DNA of 64,000 bases from Eremochloa ophiuroides (lineage: Eukaryota > Streptophyta > Magnoliopsida > Poales > Poaceae): the NCBI GenBank assembly GCA_038502445.1, contig JAHLJS010000006.1, positions 27,324,946-27,388,945 of the forward strand, given 5' to 3'. A model generated the notes under the pieces. That model saw only the letters and a program-made list of their open reading frames with translations. It ran no database searches and had not been told where the DNA came from. A program made the translations under genes and the position numbers. Positions 1-11,650 of the stretch are shown here, one piece after another (position 1 is the stretch's first letter; every line of letters starts with the position of its first letter).

Positions 1-930
1 TGGCATATAACTTGTTCATGGGGATGCAAACCTAGTGTTAAATTTAGTTAAATGAGCAACTAAGTGCTTAACTCAATATAGGCAAGATAACCCCTAGTGG
101 CGTGAAGTTAACCAACTTGTGCAAAAGTTTGCTAGATTGAACCAAAATGGAAAAATAATCTCACTCTCCATTAATTTGACCCTTTTGTGGTACTTGATGC
201 CGAGGGGGAGAAAGAACAAAGATAATAAATGGGAAGAAGAAGATAAAATTGGACTAAGCTTCGCGATGAACCATCACTAAGGCCAATGATGGAAGAGCAA
301 TAGGCCAAAGTAAAGGGATCAAAATTTTGAATCAAAACCTTTACTAAAGATAAGCTCACCTTGAGGGGGAGCAAACTCATGAACTTGGTTGAATGCATTT
401 GGAATGTGCACTTACATATGATTGCTGCATTTGCACAGGTATCTACTTTCAATTGCCAAAGTTCTTGAGTAGTGTATGCTAGTATAGGATTGATTGATGA
501 CGTGACAACTAGCATGCATAGATGGTAGTTAGATGATCTTATTCTTTTCATTTGGTATTTGAGCATTGCTTATAATGTTGATCTCACGGTACACTCAAGT
601 TTTGTGATCATCTAGTTATCAAAGTGCTAAGGATGGAGATTCCACAACTTCAACGTGAAAATTTCATTTGGTATCACGCTTCAAAGGTTTATCCTAACCA
701 TCCTAGCACAACTTGGTGAAAATTTACTCTCTATTTATGCATATGTGCAAGCTTTCAAATTCGAACTCATACACTTATGTAGGGGGAGCTAAATAGCCAC
801 CAAATCGAATTTGTGTTGTTTGTCCATTTCAAAAATATGATAATCTTGTTTCGACAAGCTCGCATGTTCAAAAATAAACTTAACTCTTATCTTTGTATAG
901 GATGTCATCAATTACCAAAAAGGGGGAGAT
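1..930 (+). mobile_element. 3' internal noncoding region of Sirevirus-like copia element S1
   Basis: No credible coding frame is visible. The stretch carries repeated polypurine tracts of the form GAGGGGGAG (about 201-210, 361-372, 781-788) and ends in the tract AAAAAGGGGGAGA at 917-929, directly before an LTR that starts TGAAAGC at 931. Multiple polypurine tracts before the 3' LTR are a hallmark of the Sirevirus branch of Ty1/copia. The same sequence, reversed, follows the LTR at 40229-40451, which supports one family. The coding part and 5' LTR lie left of the window. Confidence 0.75.
917..930 (+). other. polypurine tract of S1
   Basis: The purine run AAAAAGGGGGAGA is placed immediately 5' of the LTR start TG at 931. 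It would prime plus-strand DNA synthesis during reverse transcription. Confidence 0.75.
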
Positions 931-1748
931 TGAAAGCTCTAGTTTGGTTTTGATAATTGATGACACCCTAAGGACTAACCTACTTGCTAAGTGATGGCTA
1001 AGTGTAGGTGGTCCTAACTATAGAGTGTGGAGCCTAGGAGTTGATGGTGATGATCAAGGAGAGCTCAACCATGGATCAAGCAAGGTGGATCAAGTGAAGA
1101 TGTTCAAGTGAAAGAAAAGGACTTAAAAGGTGAAAAGAAGAGCTTGAAGGCAAAGGTATAACCCTGATAGGGCTTTTCTTTTGGTGATCAAGACACCAAG
1201 TGGGTGTGATCAGATTTAGGATAGATAGCCGACTATCAAGGGGAGAATTGGATTTTGGATTACCTTCAAGTGCTCTAGGTTGCATTTCATGTGCATTGAC
1301 TAACCAACCTAGAGATCTTCTTAGAAACCCTTGAAAAATATTTTAAAAATGCTAACATACTGTACACAAGCGTTGAAGACCTTAAGTATTAGCACATAGA
1401 AGCAAGGGTATGAAACTAGACTTGAGCGTTGAAGACCGAGCGTCGGACGCTGGGATCTCCGGGGCGTCGGACCATTGATGAGCGTCCGATGGTTTCCCCA
1501 GCCGTGTTTCTAACTATGCAAAGGCGTCGGACGGTGAGGTTTAGTCTGATGGTGAGTGTCGGACGCCGTCCGAGCATTTCTAGAGCTCTCGGTGTAAAAC
1601 TGCCTAGCGTCGGACTGGTGGTTTAGTTGGTCCGACACACTGACTCGGGAGCGTCCGACGGTAGCGAGCAGTGTGAGAGTCGGACAGTCCGACGAGTGGA
1701 GAAGGGTGAGCGTCGGACCATTCCCCCTGAGTCCGACGACGTGGCATG
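931..1748 (+). mobile_element. S1 Sirevirus-like 3' LTR, left piece (U3)
   Basis: The LTR starts TGAAAGCTCTAG right after the polypurine tract. It is interrupted at 1748/1749 by the 30-kb block A and resumes at 32105. The two pieces sum to about 1.94 kb, close to the 1.98-kb solo LTR at 19979-21956 and the 2.05-kb LTR at 38184-40228. Joining the pieces across the insertion restores collinearity with the reverse strand near 39400-39440, which supports the split. This half carries the CGTCGGAC motif array. Confidence 0.85.
1436..1742 (+). repeat. CGTCGGAC/GTCCGACG motif array in S1 LTR
   Basis: About ten copies of GCGTCGGAC or its complement GTCCGACG occur at irregular spacing, in both orientations. 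The array is continued by weaker copies at 32140-32290 after the insertion. The same motif clusters lie in the other Sirevirus LTRs of the window, always upstream of the TATA-like box. Confidence 0.85.
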
Positions 1749-3448
1749 TGTTGACACCAGAAGTGGCAAATGGATATACCGCAAGCGTATAGTAGTCAAT
1801 GTAGCTTTCACCGGGGGTATTCCAGGTATCGTATTTTCCACAGGGAACGTGAAGTGTTCTAACTAGGTTCAAGACCGTCCAGTGATGAGACAAAGGATCT
1901 ATGATAATTCGGTAGAGAGGTTCTTATATAGCAAAGGTATCTGGTCTTGGTGTTCTAGGTATAAAAAGGTTTACCACCTCCACCCGTTACAAGAGCCGAT
2001 AGACGAAACAGTAGGAGATATAACTCCTACTCGAGGCGACTATGTAGTTGTATTGATGCACTGCCGTTTTAATAACTTGTCTTACACACATGGTGGGGAT
2101 ACTAAGACTAGACAAGGCTGTCAACACTTGCTGGCACCCACAAACAATCCGTGCGATAAGCGGCCTACACTGGTAAGTTATAGCCTAGACACCATGTCCA
2201 CACTACACTTACTACTCTAATCCTTGCAAGAGACTAGAGCACTTCACTAAGTAAAGCAATGTATAGGTAAAGCAAGTATATACTATAGTATCAGAACCAG
2301 AATATCAAATACTAGAAGAACTCAGATGTAAAACTTACTAGAAGCTTGCATCCGCTGAGGTACACCTTAGAGAAGACTCCCGATAGGCCTGTGGCTTTCT
2401 CCTGAAGACTTCCCCCACTCTCTCCCAACTAGCACAGCACTATAGCAGAGCTAAAGCTACTACATAGTGGTTTCTCATATGAATCATGCTGTAAAGTGAA
2501 GGCCTATGAGGGGCATTTATAGGGGGGAGGTGGAGTAGAGGCTACTCTACTGCCATGTCATCAATCCGCGTAACCTTCATCATGCACCGTTGGATCAAAC
2601 CGCCATGTAACCGCCTTAGGATCAAGGGTGGAGCTTTTCCATCACGTGTTCAACATGAGAAAGGCGGTGGAGGTTCAACCGACCTGGCTGGGCCCAAGGA
2701 GGGGGGCCGACCCCCCTATGGTAGGTGGGCCCAGCCAGGGTCTTCTAGAAGGTTTCCTATGACGGTGGAGTGAAGTTGAGCTTCGGGGCCTACCATGTGG
2801 GGGTCGGCCGACCCCCTCTATATTAGATGGGACCATGGTTGAGTGTCCCCACATGTCATAGAGTCCATTCCCGGTGTTGGTTATATTCTTGTCACGCCGG
2901 TTCCTTCGTTGTGGGCCCATGGATCCATGTGACTTCATCTTTTACCGTTGAGAGGAAACTCACTTGTGATCTAAGGGTGGCACTTGCTTGGGACTATGTT
3001 GGGAGGATCCTGGTGGTCTGACAGTATCTAGGGAGGTCCCATAAGGGGGTCGGCCGACCCTCCTCTGGTGGAACCAAAGGTCCATCTTCTACAGGTGGCT
3101 TCTACATGCAATTCTAAGCATAATGGTGGTGCTGGCTTGCCCAAGGTAGGGTCGACCGACCCCATCATTGTGCCCATCTTTTGCACATTGTCTCTAGAAG
3201 TTATGATATTAATGATTGTGAAGTTGGTTTGTCATTTGGCCATACTTGGTTGGTTGCCCAACCATCATATGGAGCTTCCGGACACTGAAAAGTATCTGTT
3301 CTGAGTGTCTGCAACCAAATAATGACAAGTACATGTGGAACCAAGTTAATTGTACCTAAGTCACTATGTGTTTGGTGGTTTCCTTCCAGAAAGAATGTCT
3401 TGTTGATGGTTTTGATGTGGTAAAAACATGGTATAACTACTGTCAACA
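1749..3448 (-). mobile_element. element A 3' LTR
   Basis: A 1700-bp LTR, TG...CA. It is collinear with the LTR at 30501-32099. In the first roughly 275 bp I count about 18 differences, mostly transitions, so the insertion is older than B (about 3% between its LTRs) and D (about 1%). It contains exact GTCGGCCGACC palindromes at 2803 and 3049. It retains the TATA-like box that the other LTR has lost. Confidence 0.85.
2513..2524 (-). promoter_or_regulatory. TATA-like box in A 3' LTR
   Basis: On the minus strand the sequence reads CCCTATAAATGCC, the same CTATAAAT context seen in the LTRs of B, C and the solo LTR at 42168. It falls within the 103-bp segment that is absent from the 5' LTR of A. 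Confidence 0.5.
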
Positions 3449-3811
3449 AGGTCCCCCACACTTAAGTCTTTGCTCGTTCTCGAGCAAAGGTTAGAGAGAA
3501 TTATAAAATATGATTATGAAATTTTCAAGGTATTAGCAGACACAAAGCTTTACTCAAGGCATATCTCATACAAGTGGGTTATGTGGTACTGTCTAGCATA
3601 TATCCTTCAGATGTTGAAAATGGAACAGTTCTCAAAGCAAAGTCATCTTTCCATTTTCATGTCTTTAACACTTAAGAGTTTTTTATAATGATTTTAAAAG
3701 AAAGCACATAGTTCATTCTTACTCCTGAAATAGTACTCTCAAATCACTCAGTAAGTATATGATTCCTCACCAAGGCATAGCATAAGATTGCCTTCTTTTG
3801 TTTCATCCTAC
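3449..3811 (-). mobile_element. 3' noncoding end and polypurine tract of element A
   Basis: On the minus strand this reads ...GACTTAAGTGTGGGGGACCT directly before the LTR (about 3449-3468), a purine tract preceded by an inverted GAGCAAAG/CTTTGCTC pair. The same arrangement precedes the LTR of A' at 41877. No gene is visible. The rest of this region continues after the B insertion at 14138. Confidence 0.75.
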
Positions 3812-5533
3812 TGTTGACGGTGCATATACCATAAAAATCTACATTCAAACACCGTCAATAGGACTCGGTTTTGATGGAAGAACAACATAACATGAACATA
3901 TTTTTATCAATAACTAGTTCCACTTGTACTCTTAGCTTGTGAATGCAGGGAAGATCAAAACAGAACAATTTGGAGCACTTGGAGCCCAATGTGTTGGGTC
4001 GGCCGAACCACGTTTTTGGGAACCAAGTCATCACACTTCAACAAATGACTCAAGATATCACTTAGGAGAGAGGAGAGTTCAGAGTGGGCCCATGTGTGGG
4101 TCAGCCGACCCCACCATGGGGCCCACCTAGCTTTGGTGACGTGGCAGGATCCGTGTGACACTCTACTCAGCTCAATTCCACCATCAGATCAACATGTGTT
4201 TCCATTCAACGGTGGAGAATCAGAGCACACGGATCAAGGCATGAAACGACACAATCAAGACAGAACCAGCACAAGGCAATACTCTATGACTAGTGGGGAC
4301 CATACCTGGCCAGGCCCACCTGTCGTAGAGGGTCAGCCGACCCACCCCAGGTGCCCAGCCAGGTCGGTTGGCCTCCACCGCCTTCTTGCATGTTTCACAC
4401 GTGCTGGTCTCGTCGTTGCCGTTGATCTGAGGTGGTTATAAGGTTGGTTCATCCAAGGGCCAAGGTGGAAAGGCACATGGATCGCTGACGTGGCACCCCT
4501 CCACTCTCCCCTATAAATAGAGGCTGCATCCACCCTCTCAAGACATGATTCATTCAAGATACAAGTGAAGAGTAGAGTAGTTCCACTTTTAGTAGTAGTT
4601 GTAGTCTAGTGTGGGAGTTAGAGTTAAGTCGAGCTGTGCTTGGGGTCTCTGGAGTCATCTACTGGAGAGTCTGGTATAGCTCTTGTATCTTTCTCTTTCC
4701 GTAATATTTAGCTACTTTAATATATTATTCCTGCTTTACTTTACTGAGTCTTTACTTAGTGCATTACTTTAATAAGTATTGTTGTGGGATATCATATTAT
4801 GTGGTCGGTTTGCATTAGATTGTGATCCTATAACCAGCTAACGTGTGTAGTTCATCGCCTGTCATAGGGTGCTCTAGTTGCCTTGATCACTGCTAGAGTA
4901 GTAAGGCTTAGTGTAAGCGTGGTGCTTAGACTAGATCTTGCCTTTGAATGCCGCTTGTCGCACGGATTGTTTGTGGGTGTTAGCAGGTGGTGACAGCCCT
5001 GTCTAGTCTTAGTATCCCTCCACGTGTTTTAGGAAAGTTCTTAAAAGGTAGGCTCCCATAAGAGAGTAGGCGCTTCGGGTAGAGGTTATATCCTCTATTG
5101 TCTCGCACTACCCCCTACACACCGGAAGTAAGGTAGCAGTCTTATTGTACTTCGTCCATTTAATAGGATAGATCACAGGAGTAAAGTTTGAATCACATGA
5201 ACCTTTCTCACTCGTTGTCCTCCCACTTCATTTGTTATCCTTGAATCATCACCTTCCTATCATACTTCGATTACCCCCTCTGCACTAGTTGTGCTAAGTC
5301 AAGATAGATTTAAGGATCTCCTTCTACTAACATTTCTAGCAATCGCTTTCCCTTGGGATAAAATAAATAACAATACCTTGGAATACTCCCAGGTGAAGTG
5401 CTACAGCGGTATATTCTGTACGCTTGTGGAATTATCCAATAGACATAAGAAATACCCTCAGGGCACTTCTGGCACCGTTATCAGAGATAGCCTAACACCC
5501 TGTCTCTGGTGGTTGCGCAAAGGAGTGTCAACA
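3812..5533 (+). mobile_element. element B 5' LTR
   Basis: It starts TGTTGACGGTGC and ends GAGTGTCAACA. A TATA-like CTATAAATAG lies at 4511-4520. Several GTCGGCCGACC-type palindromes with one or two changes occur near 3998, 4100 and 4331. It is collinear with 12384-14137. Confidence 0.9.
4511..4520 (+). promoter_or_regulatory. TATA-like box of B 5' LTR
   Basis: CTATAAATAG is followed by a short GC-moderate leader. The identical box occurs at 13083-13092 in the 3' LTR. Confidence 0.6.
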
Positions 5534-5676
5534 AGCATTTCTGGCGCAGTTGCCGGGGAAAGCAACCCTCAGGGCACTTCTGGCACCGTTATCAGAGATT
5601 GCCTAACACCCTGTCTCTGGTGGTTGCGCAAAGAAGTGTCAACAAGCATTTCTGGCGCAGTTGTCGGGGAAAGCAC
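5455..5676 (+). repeat. tandem duplication of LTR end plus primer site in B
   Basis: A 111-bp unit (5455-5565) is repeated directly at 5566-5676. Each copy holds the last about 79 bp of the LTR, the end GTCAACA, and the primer site. B therefore has two LTR-end/PBS junctions in a row. The 3' LTR has no such repeat. Confidence 0.9.
5542..5560 (+). other. primer-binding site of B (tRNA-Asp type), first copy
   Basis: TGGCGCAGTTGCCGGGGAA matches the complement of the 3' end of plant tRNA-Asp apart from one base. It starts 8 bases after the LTR end. A second copy with one more change is at 5653-5671. Confidence 0.75.
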
Positions 5677-5790
5677 ATCCTAGAAATTTTAATATGATCA
5701 AATCCGGAACGTATCATCAATTTAGTATCAATTAGTTGTACTAGGGGTTACCCTTGTCTCTGCTTCTCTTTATCGTGAAGCAAGGCATAC

Positions 5791-7881
5791 ATGAGTGGAT
5801 TTCAGTTTCAAGCCACAGCAATAAAAAATCTAGAGACATCCACCAGGAGTTCTCGACACCATTCAGTCTCCGATCGGAGGTCCGATTTGGTATTGGAACC
5901 ACTCAAGGAAGGAGGCTCAGCACTGTCACCTAAGGAAGCTATGGCCCGAAAGACCATCTTTGAGCATTCTACACCATCGGCTGACAATGTCGCCACCGGT
6001 CCGCAGCTTAGCTTGGGGAATGGCACTTTTGAGCTCAAGCCATCTCTTCTCAATATGGTGCAAGCCAACCCATTCAGCGGAAAGCCCCATGAGGATGCAA
6101 ATGCACATCTCCAGAATTTCCTGGAGTTGTGTGGCACGATTGCCATAAAAGGAGTCAAGATGGACGCCATCTGTCTTCGCCTTTTTCCGTTCTCCTTGAT
6201 CGGAAAGGCAAAACAATGGTTGTATGCTTATCCTGAAGACATTGGCAATTGGACAAGCTGCGCCAATGCATTCTTCAAGAAGTTCTTCCCGATAGGCAAA
6301 ACCACTGCTCTTTGAGGAAAGATTTCAGGCTTTACACAGCAATTGGATGAGACGATTCCCAAAGCATGGGAACGTCTCCAGGAATACATTCGGGAATGTC
6401 CTCACCATGGAATCCAAGAATGGCTCCTAATTCAAGGTTTCTACCATGGTCTAACCCCGATAGCCCGTAGCCACCTTGATGCCGTTGCTAGAGGAGCATT
6501 CACTTCACTCCACACAAGCCAAAAATCTGATAGAAAAGATGGTGACAAACCAAGGGTGGAATGAAGATGACACCAATCCAAATAGAAGAACACACATACC
6601 ATCCATGAAGTAGATGCAATCTCTGAGAAGATGGATCTCCTCATGAGAAGGTTGGAAGAACGTGCTAATTTCAAGAAAGACCGAGAGGCCATTCAACATT
6701 ACGCTTACAAGCATCAATGGAATCAGGTATGTAGTATACCTTATTCCAAAGTAAATCCTGAGAAGATAGACCCCATCAACAACATTTCGAAATATCCTCA
6801 ACAAGGAAGATGGGCGTCGAACTCCAAGTTTCAAGGTAAGGTAAATTTTGATAATCAATTATCATTAAAAGATCTTGTTATGAGTCAAGCTAAAATAAAT
6901 GAAAGCATGAATAAAAAGCTGATAGAAAATGACAAGACCCTTGAAACATTAAATGCTAAAATGGATGCTCTCGCTTCTTCTATTAAAAAACAAATGAGTT
7001 TTAATAAAGTGCTAGAGTCTCAATTAGCTCATCTTGTTGCTACTACTTCACCTCCTAAAAATACTTGCAATACTTCAAATACCAATGCGGTGATCACGAG
7101 GGAAGGTAAATCCACTCGCGATCCACCACATCCTAACATGGCAGGGACAAGAAAAGACAAGGAAGATGAAGAAGAAGAAGAAGAATTGCCAGCACCTTAT
7201 GACAACACCAAGTTCCAGGGAAATACAGCCCCACACGAATATTATGGCACCAAAGTGCTGCTACCTTTCCCAAGAACAAGGAAGCAAATCACCGACGAAC
7301 AATTCGGGAAATTCGTCGAGGTAATTCGTCATCTTTATGTGCATATTCCATTACTTGATGCAATGCAGGTACCAACATACGCCAAGTACCTAAGAGACAT
7401 CCTCAACAATAAGTGCCCGCTGCCCACAACGGCAATTGTCAAATTGACGGAGGAATGCAGCGCAGCCATATTGAACCAACTGCCAACCAAGAAGAAGGAC
7501 CCTGGGTGTCCCACCATTGACTGCTCCATTGGGACACAATACTTTGAACATGCACTGTGCGACCTGGGAGCAAGCGTCAGCGTCATGCCAAAGGTAGTGT
7601 TTGACAAACTCAATCATACTATCTTGTCCCCTACATCAATACGTTTGCAGCTGGCGGATCAATCAGTCCGTTATCCGGCGGGGATAGCGGAAAACATCCC
7701 CGTCAAGATACATGGATTCTTTGTCCCTGTGGACTTTGTGGTCCTGGACATGGAAGTAGATGAGAAGACTCCACTCATCTTGGGGAGACCGTTCCTCAGC
7801 ACCGCCAATGCACATATTGATGTTGGAGCTGGAGAAATTCAATTCACTATCAATGGGACCCTGGAGACATTCAAATTCTGA
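5791..7881 (+). pseudogene. gag: gag-protease region of element B (broken)
   Basis: The region would encode the capsid-type Gag and aspartic protease of an Athila-like element. It starts at the ATG at 5791. The gag core is visible in 6040-6480 (LFPFSLIGKAKQWLY, then AWERLQEYIRECPHHGIQ, QGFYHGL). A TGA at 6313 interrupts it, probably a former CGA codon, and two compensating frameshifts lie near 6505 and 6597. From 6631 the frame is open for 416 codons. It has a Lys/Asn-rich stretch, an acidic run (EDEEEEEELP) and a protease-like domain with CDLGASVSVMP (near residue 311) and ILGRPFLST near the C-terminus; DLGAS in place of D-T/S-G is normal for Athila. The frame stops at 7881, where RT would be expected, and RT is absent. 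Confidence 0.85.
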
Positions 7882-9397
7882 CCGAAGGATGAGGAATGCT
7901 TATTGATCATGTTAAGGGAGATACATGCTTTCGCTACTGTGAGAGATCTAAAGAAGCCCAAATCACAACCACGAGGAAAGAGCAAGCAAATATGGAAGAG
8001 AAAGGTAATACAACCGGCGATGCCTCCGAAGAAAATTCCTACACCAGCCCAAGAGGGAGATCCTACTGCAAGGACCTGAGGGAATAACTCTTCCATCAAG
8101 GTAAGTACACTAACACTTAATTAAAGTTTATTTCATTTAATTGCTTGTTTTATATTAGCATTTAGCTCCAACCCCTTTCTGTCGACCAATAATCAAGCTC
8201 AACATTATAATAATCAATTAAGTAATCTCCTGAGTAAAATTGACACCAGGTGGGGACCATGGTGGGGTCGGCCGACCCCACCCTGATGTCTCCCACCTGC
8301 CACCTCTTGTCTATTCCATGCATGCCATAACCTGATATGTCTCATGCACGACAACACCTTAAAATATAGTATGTCAATCTTGATTGTCTAAATGAACGTA
8401 GCATGGCAACCTGAAAATTTTCTTAGTCACTTTTCTGTGCACTCATATGTCTTAGTGCTAATTTGCTCTACCTAAGCCTTTTGTGAGCTGCCCTATAAAG
8501 TGCTGCAAGACATATATTTGTCAACTTGCACTCTGCGAGCTGGATTCTTTCTCTCATCTTCTGCTTTACTATAATGCTAACAAGAAAAGTGCACAACAAC
8601 CATGAGTGAGCCGAGAGCAAAATTTTGTCATGACAAAGTCTATTCTCTCTCTTCTTAATTCCACTCATGCAAACCTTGATCAAAACACCTTTTGCTAATC
8701 ATGGGAAAGATTCTTACTTAAACCCTTAAGCAAATCACCTTTTGAAAGAATTCTCCCGTGAAGCATCTCATGAGCAAACATCCACCAGCCATGGTCATGT
8801 CTTGCCCCCTCCTTTGGCCCTTTGTTCCATTCACCACTCAATCCAAGAAAGAATTCCATGAGCAAGCATCCAAAGGAAAGAAAAGTTGATGTTTCACCAG
8901 GCAATAATAGACCACAAGAGCAAGCCACCAACCTGTGAATCACTGGCCGACACCATGCTTCACATGGCACCAAAGTGGAGGTGATGGGGGGTTCAGCCGA
9001 CCCATAGATTGAACCCCCATCACTGCAACTTTTGTTGCTTTCACTAAGGCAGAGATTCTTCAAATTATTGATGCATATAGAGAGAGGTTAGGGGTCGGCC
9101 GAACCACGCCAAGTACCCCCTTGCACCTCACTTCCTTCTCCATTTAATTGCCATGCTCGTGAGCTCATTTCTCAAACCAAACCACCAGCAGAGCACTCTG
9201 ACACTCTAAAACTTTCTCTCACCTCTCAACAAGGCTCTTTCCTTTCCAAAAAGAAAACCCAAAAAATATTTTCCTCTTATCCTTGTTCAAGTGTTCATCA
9301 CCCGAGGGAGCTAAGGTAATCATCCGGTAAGAGACTCATTAAACTAAGCTAACCCCTATCATCCAAAGCTTGGTTCGTGTCTTTGTTTTGTGCAAAT
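7882..9397 (+). mobile_element. noncoding spacer of B between protease and ATHILA ORF
   Basis: No convincing gene. The first 200 bases still read as a Lys/Pro-rich tail of the polyprotein in a shifted frame (to about 8090). An exact GTCGGCCGACC palindrome flanked by GGGG/CCCC lies at 8267, with variants at 8992 and 9094. This is where RT, RNase H and integrase should be, so a large deletion or replacement is inferred. Confidence 0.7.
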
Positions 9398-10971
9398 ATG
9401 AAGAACTCATTCAAGGCCGCAGCAAAGAAAGTGCGCTCAGCATTGAGCGGGAGTTCATCGCGACGATCATCTTCCCATGACACTGAGATACGACTCTCGG
9501 GGTCATAGGATGAATATTTGTCTAAAGCAACTGAGCCAAGCAACAACACGGAAAATGTTGAACAACCTCCTCAAGATCATGAAGAAGTCAATGAAGAATC
9601 CAAAGAAGAGGAAGAACCTATTAGAACACAAGACCAAGAAATAGGCATTTGGGTCACTCCGCAAGAACTTCTCGTACTCAACTCCATCCGCAACCGCAAC
9701 TTTGAACACACCAAGGTAATTGATTTAGGACTCCTCCAACGCACAGGTATGTTCGAGGAGTTCTTTAATGTTTTTTGGTGCAATAGGATGGGGTGAATTC
9801 TAGGATTTTTTGGGTACCATGGTAGCAAGAGTCTCACCTTAGAATTTATGTGCACAGTAAAAGCAACTAGAGACAATATCTATTTTCGCCTGTTTAATCA
9901 AACCTATGATCTTACTTGGGACCAATTTAGTGCTTGCCTAGGCTTCATGAACTGCACCTCAAATTTAGAATTTGCTACTCTAGGTTCAATAAACTTGAAT
10001 TTTGGCATGACATAACTGGGGAAAATAGAATGGGAAAACCGCGCACTAGTCACATTTGCAACCCCACACTGCGCTTTTTGCATAGATGGCTAGAAATCAC
10101 TTTGTTTCCCCGGGATGATGTTAGAATTGTGAGGGAAATTGACTTAAGAATAATGTATGCCATGGTATATAAAATCCGAGTATCACCTGTAAAAGCCATG
10201 GTAGAGCAGTGGATTACTGCACCATCAAGAATTGGATCATTTGATTTCACATCCATCATCACAAAATTGTGTAGCTACCTTGAACAGCTAAATGGATTTA
10301 ATGATTACATTCCTGCACAAAGAACCATCCTAGGTGAGGAATATTTCATAAAAGCTCATATTATTGCCGGTGGTCCCCAAGGAACACTAGAATTTAAATT
10401 CCATAATAGCAATGCAAGACTCACTTTGCCATGCCCAGAATTAAAACTATATGGGGGCCACCCTTTAGTGCCTAACATTGCAGGAGTAGGCGGCCGATGG
10501 AGTTTTTCAGGACCTGCTACCCGTGCAAGAACGCGTGCTGCACAGCGTAATGAATCATCCGAAGAAGATGACAGCACCTATGCAGACAGCTCAAATGCCA
10601 TGCGGGCCTCTAGCTCCGGAGGAGGGCGCCGGTCAGGGGCACAAAGTGCCAGATTTTCTTACTCATCTATGCAGGATGCAGGGACGCGAAGCCATCGACA
10701 TGACATGAAGTTGCTAACACACCAGTTTGGTGTGCTGCGGGCTGGCCATGAGGCCATTCACAACATCACTGCACAAACCAAGCAGTAGCTCCAAAATTTT
10801 CAAGAGCAGACTGGCAGACAGTGGGCTGCCCTCTATGCACATCACAACATACCTCCACCTCCATATATTCAACAGCACCCACAGCAGTTCCCGCGGCCAT
10901 ATCCACTAGCATATCCACCACAATATCCTCCTCACTATCCACCACCATATCCGCCACGTCCACCTCAGTGA
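9398..10971 (+). pseudogene. ATHILA ORF-1-type protein of element B (broken)
   Basis: The product resembles the plant-specific ATHILA ORF-1 family found in Athila retrotransposons; its function is not established. The start is ATG 9398 with a basic, Ser-rich N-terminus (KKVRSALSGSSSRRSSS). Then come an acidic Glu-rich stretch (9570-9625), a conserved block (ELLVLNSIRNRNFEHTKV..GLLQRTGMFEEF), TLEFMCTVKA and CLGF, then NPTLRFLHRWLEITLFPRDD. The C-terminus (10840-10971) is Pro/Tyr-rich with repeated YPP/YPPQYPP units. Defects: TAG at 9506, TGA at 9794-9796, a frameshift between about 9930 and 10030, and TAG at 10786. It lies downstream of gag-protease, the position of env-like genes in this lineage. 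It is not functional as it stands. Confidence 0.8.
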
Positions 10972-11650
10972 GATAACTGCAAAAGTGCAAGCTTGGGGGA
11001 GATTCTCTCCCCCACTAGGGTAAGTATTCTATCTCTGTATTTTATATTGTTTTTAATTTGATGCATTTAAATAAAATAAACTAAAAACACTAAAAATATT
11101 TTCTGTTCATGTATGTTAATCTTTCTCATTGGAAATGATGAATAGTTGCTTGTTAATATTTCTTTAATGCCTAGTTTATAACTTAGTATTTCTTTGAGGA
11201 TGGATCACTTGGCTCATTTAAATCATCATGAACCTGAAAACTTTATGGATGCTAAGTGCTAGAACTAAGTCTAAATAGTTATGAGATATGATATGGTAAA
11301 ACAAGAGCTGCTATAATATTATTCTAAGCATGCATGATTATTGGAGATTTATTTCTTAACAATCAAAACCTTATTGTTCCTCAATGGTGATAAATTCCTA
11401 CCACAGCCATATATGCTACACATGTTTAAAACCTTCCACATAAGTTATTTGCTTTGTATTGAGTTTTGTCAAGTCTTGTTGACCCTTATTGAGAGTCTTA
11501 TCATGCTCCCAAGATCAAGTCACGTACACACCACATATATATGTGCTGCTTGTACACTGGAGGTACGCAACCACATGTCCTTTCATTTTCACCAAATAAA
11601 TGCTCCATGTGTTAAGGTCATAGTAAATATTTCTTAGTTATTATGGTAGA

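Noticed and set aside
171..566. 131-codon minus-strand frame in S1
   Set aside because: No domain, no conservation in the matching part of S3, and antisense to a polypurine-rich retrotransposon end.
4331..4380. Host promoter or gene near the LTR U3 regions of A/B
   Set aside because: The sequence recurs in both LTRs of B and reversed in A and A', so it belongs to the element.
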